Assembly (NCBI GenBank): GCA_002391225.1
Contig: DGRV01000030.1
Span: 1 to 5,553 of the forward strand
Source: Christensenella sp. UBA4379
GTDB lineage: Bacteria; Bacillota; Clostridia; Christensenellales; Aristaeellaceae
Direction of reading: 5' to 3'
DNA: 5,553 nucleotides
A program made the translations under genes and the position numbers. The notes under the pieces are model-generated. The model saw only the letters and a program-made list of their open reading frames with translations, was not told the DNA's origin and did no database searches. Positions 4,973-5,553 of this stretch are shown in pieces (position 1 is the first letter of the stretch; each line of letters begins with the position of its first letter).

Positions 4973-5553
4973 ATGGACATGAACGCTTTCAGCCTGAAAG
5001 GCAAAGTAGCCTGGATCACCGGCGCTTCCTACGGCATCGGCTTTGCGATCGCGGAAGCCTTCGCCGCCGCCGGCGCGACCATCGTTTTCAACGACCTGAA
5101 CCCGGAAAAGACCCAGATGGGCATCGACGCTTACGCCGCCAAGGGCATCAAGGCCCACGGCTACACCTGCAACGTGACCGACGAGGCCGCTGTGCAGGCC
5201 CTCGTCAAGCAGATCGAGGAAGAAGTCGGCACCATCGACATCCTGGTCAACAACGCCGGCATCATCAAGCGCATCCCCATGATCGAAATGAGCGCGGCGG
5301 ACTTCCGTGCCGTCATCGACGTGGACCTGAACGCCCCCTTCATCTGCGCCAAGGCCGTCATCCCCGGGATGATCAAGAAGGGCCACGGCAAGATCATCAA
5401 CATCTGCTCCATGATGAGCGAGCTGGGCCGCGAGACGGTGTCCGCCTACGCCGCGGCCAAGGGCGGCCTCAAGATGCTGACCCGCAACATCTGCTCGGAA
5501 TACGGCGGGCACAACATCCAGTGCAACGGCATCGGGCCCGGCTACATCGCCAC
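4973..5553 (+). CDS. kduD: SDR-family 2-deoxy/keto-gluconate dehydrogenase (KduD-type; gluconate 5-dehydrogenase-like), 3' end outside window
   Basis: NAD(P)-dependent short-chain dehydrogenase, expected here to reduce 2,5-diketo-3-deoxygluconate made by KduI to 2-keto-3-deoxygluconate. 193 codons are present and roughly 65-75 more are expected beyond the edge. The Rossmann fold is clear: TGASYGIG (16-23), the acidic Asp41 after the second strand, NNAG (93-96), and the catalytic set Asn120, Ser146, Tyr159 and Lys163 (YAAAK), then PGYIA. The phrase CSMMSELGRETVSAYAAAKG is characteristic of proteins labelled gluconate 5-dehydrogenase in Bacillota and Bacteroidota, rather than of E. coli KduD. 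The same subfamily appears to include streptococcal DhuD, which acts on the same diketo acid. The ATG at 4973 lies 9 bases after AGGAGG (4958-4963); in-frame ATGs at 4964 and 4979 have poorer spacing. No separate promoter is evident, so it is probably co-transcribed with kduI through the repeat element. Confidence 0.88.
   Translation, partial: MDMNAFSLKGKVAWITGASYGIGFAIAEAFAAAGATIVFNDLNPEKTQMGIDAYAAKGIKAHGYTCNVTDEAAVQALVKQIEEEVGTIDILVNNAGIIKRIPMIEMSAADFRAVIDVDLNAPFICAKAVIPGMIKKGHGKIINICSMMSELGRETVSAYAAAKGGLKMLTRNICSEYGGHNIQCNGIGPGYIA

Noticed and set aside
4940..5512. 190-codon open frame on the - strand over kduD
   Set aside because: Antisense to a dehydrogenase with an intact catalytic set; its product shows no family features.

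Overview
The window carries one functional module on the + strand: a tripartite TRAP transporter (dctP, dctQ, dctM), a GntR/FCD-family regulator, and two enzymes of unsaturated-uronate breakdown (kduI and the first three quarters of a kduD-type dehydrogenase that runs off the right edge). All six genes point the same way and no convincing gene lies on the - strand. The genes are GC-rich with a strong preference for C or G at third codon positions, while the spacers are AT-rich. Near-consensus sigma-70/sigma-A promoters with exact 17-bp spacers, purine-rich Shine-Dalgarno sites, a U-tailed terminator and a clostridial-looking set of proteins suggest a GC-rich Bacillota/Clostridia-like gut or rumen anaerobe. 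That taxonomic call is an inference and is only moderately secure.

Layout. Bases 1-198 hold no gene. They contain an extended -10 promoter (95-123) followed by overlapping inverted repeats (134-168) that look like operator sites just downstream of the expected transcription start. dctP (199-1206) encodes the secreted solute-binding protein. A terminator-like hairpin (1224-1254) separates it from dctQ (1277-1804), which overlaps dctM (1801-3075) by 4 bases. A second promoter (3072-3100) begins inside the dctM stop codon and drives the regulator gene (3171-3899) through a leader with a GC-rich hairpin. A third promoter (3907-3935), with a dyad over its -35 box, drives kduI (3978-4820). The 152-base kduI-kduD gap is filled by an unusual element made of 7-base G-rich repeats, a perfect inner hairpin and 7-base C-rich repeats (4829-4948). 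kduD starts at 4973.

How the parts fit. KduI isomerises 5-keto-4-deoxyuronate (the product of lyase cleavage of pectin or glycosaminoglycans) to 2,5-diketo-3-deoxygluconate, and the dehydrogenase reduces that to 2-keto-3-deoxygluconate, which normally enters the KDG kinase/aldolase route. The TRAP system therefore most likely imports a uronate, possibly the unsaturated monomer or a short unsaturated oligomer. The regulator sits between uptake and catabolism and probably responds to a pathway intermediate. No lyase, KDG kinase or aldolase is in the window. The module itself is of a known type; the least explained parts are the heptad-repeat element between kduI and kduD and the operator cluster ahead of dctP.
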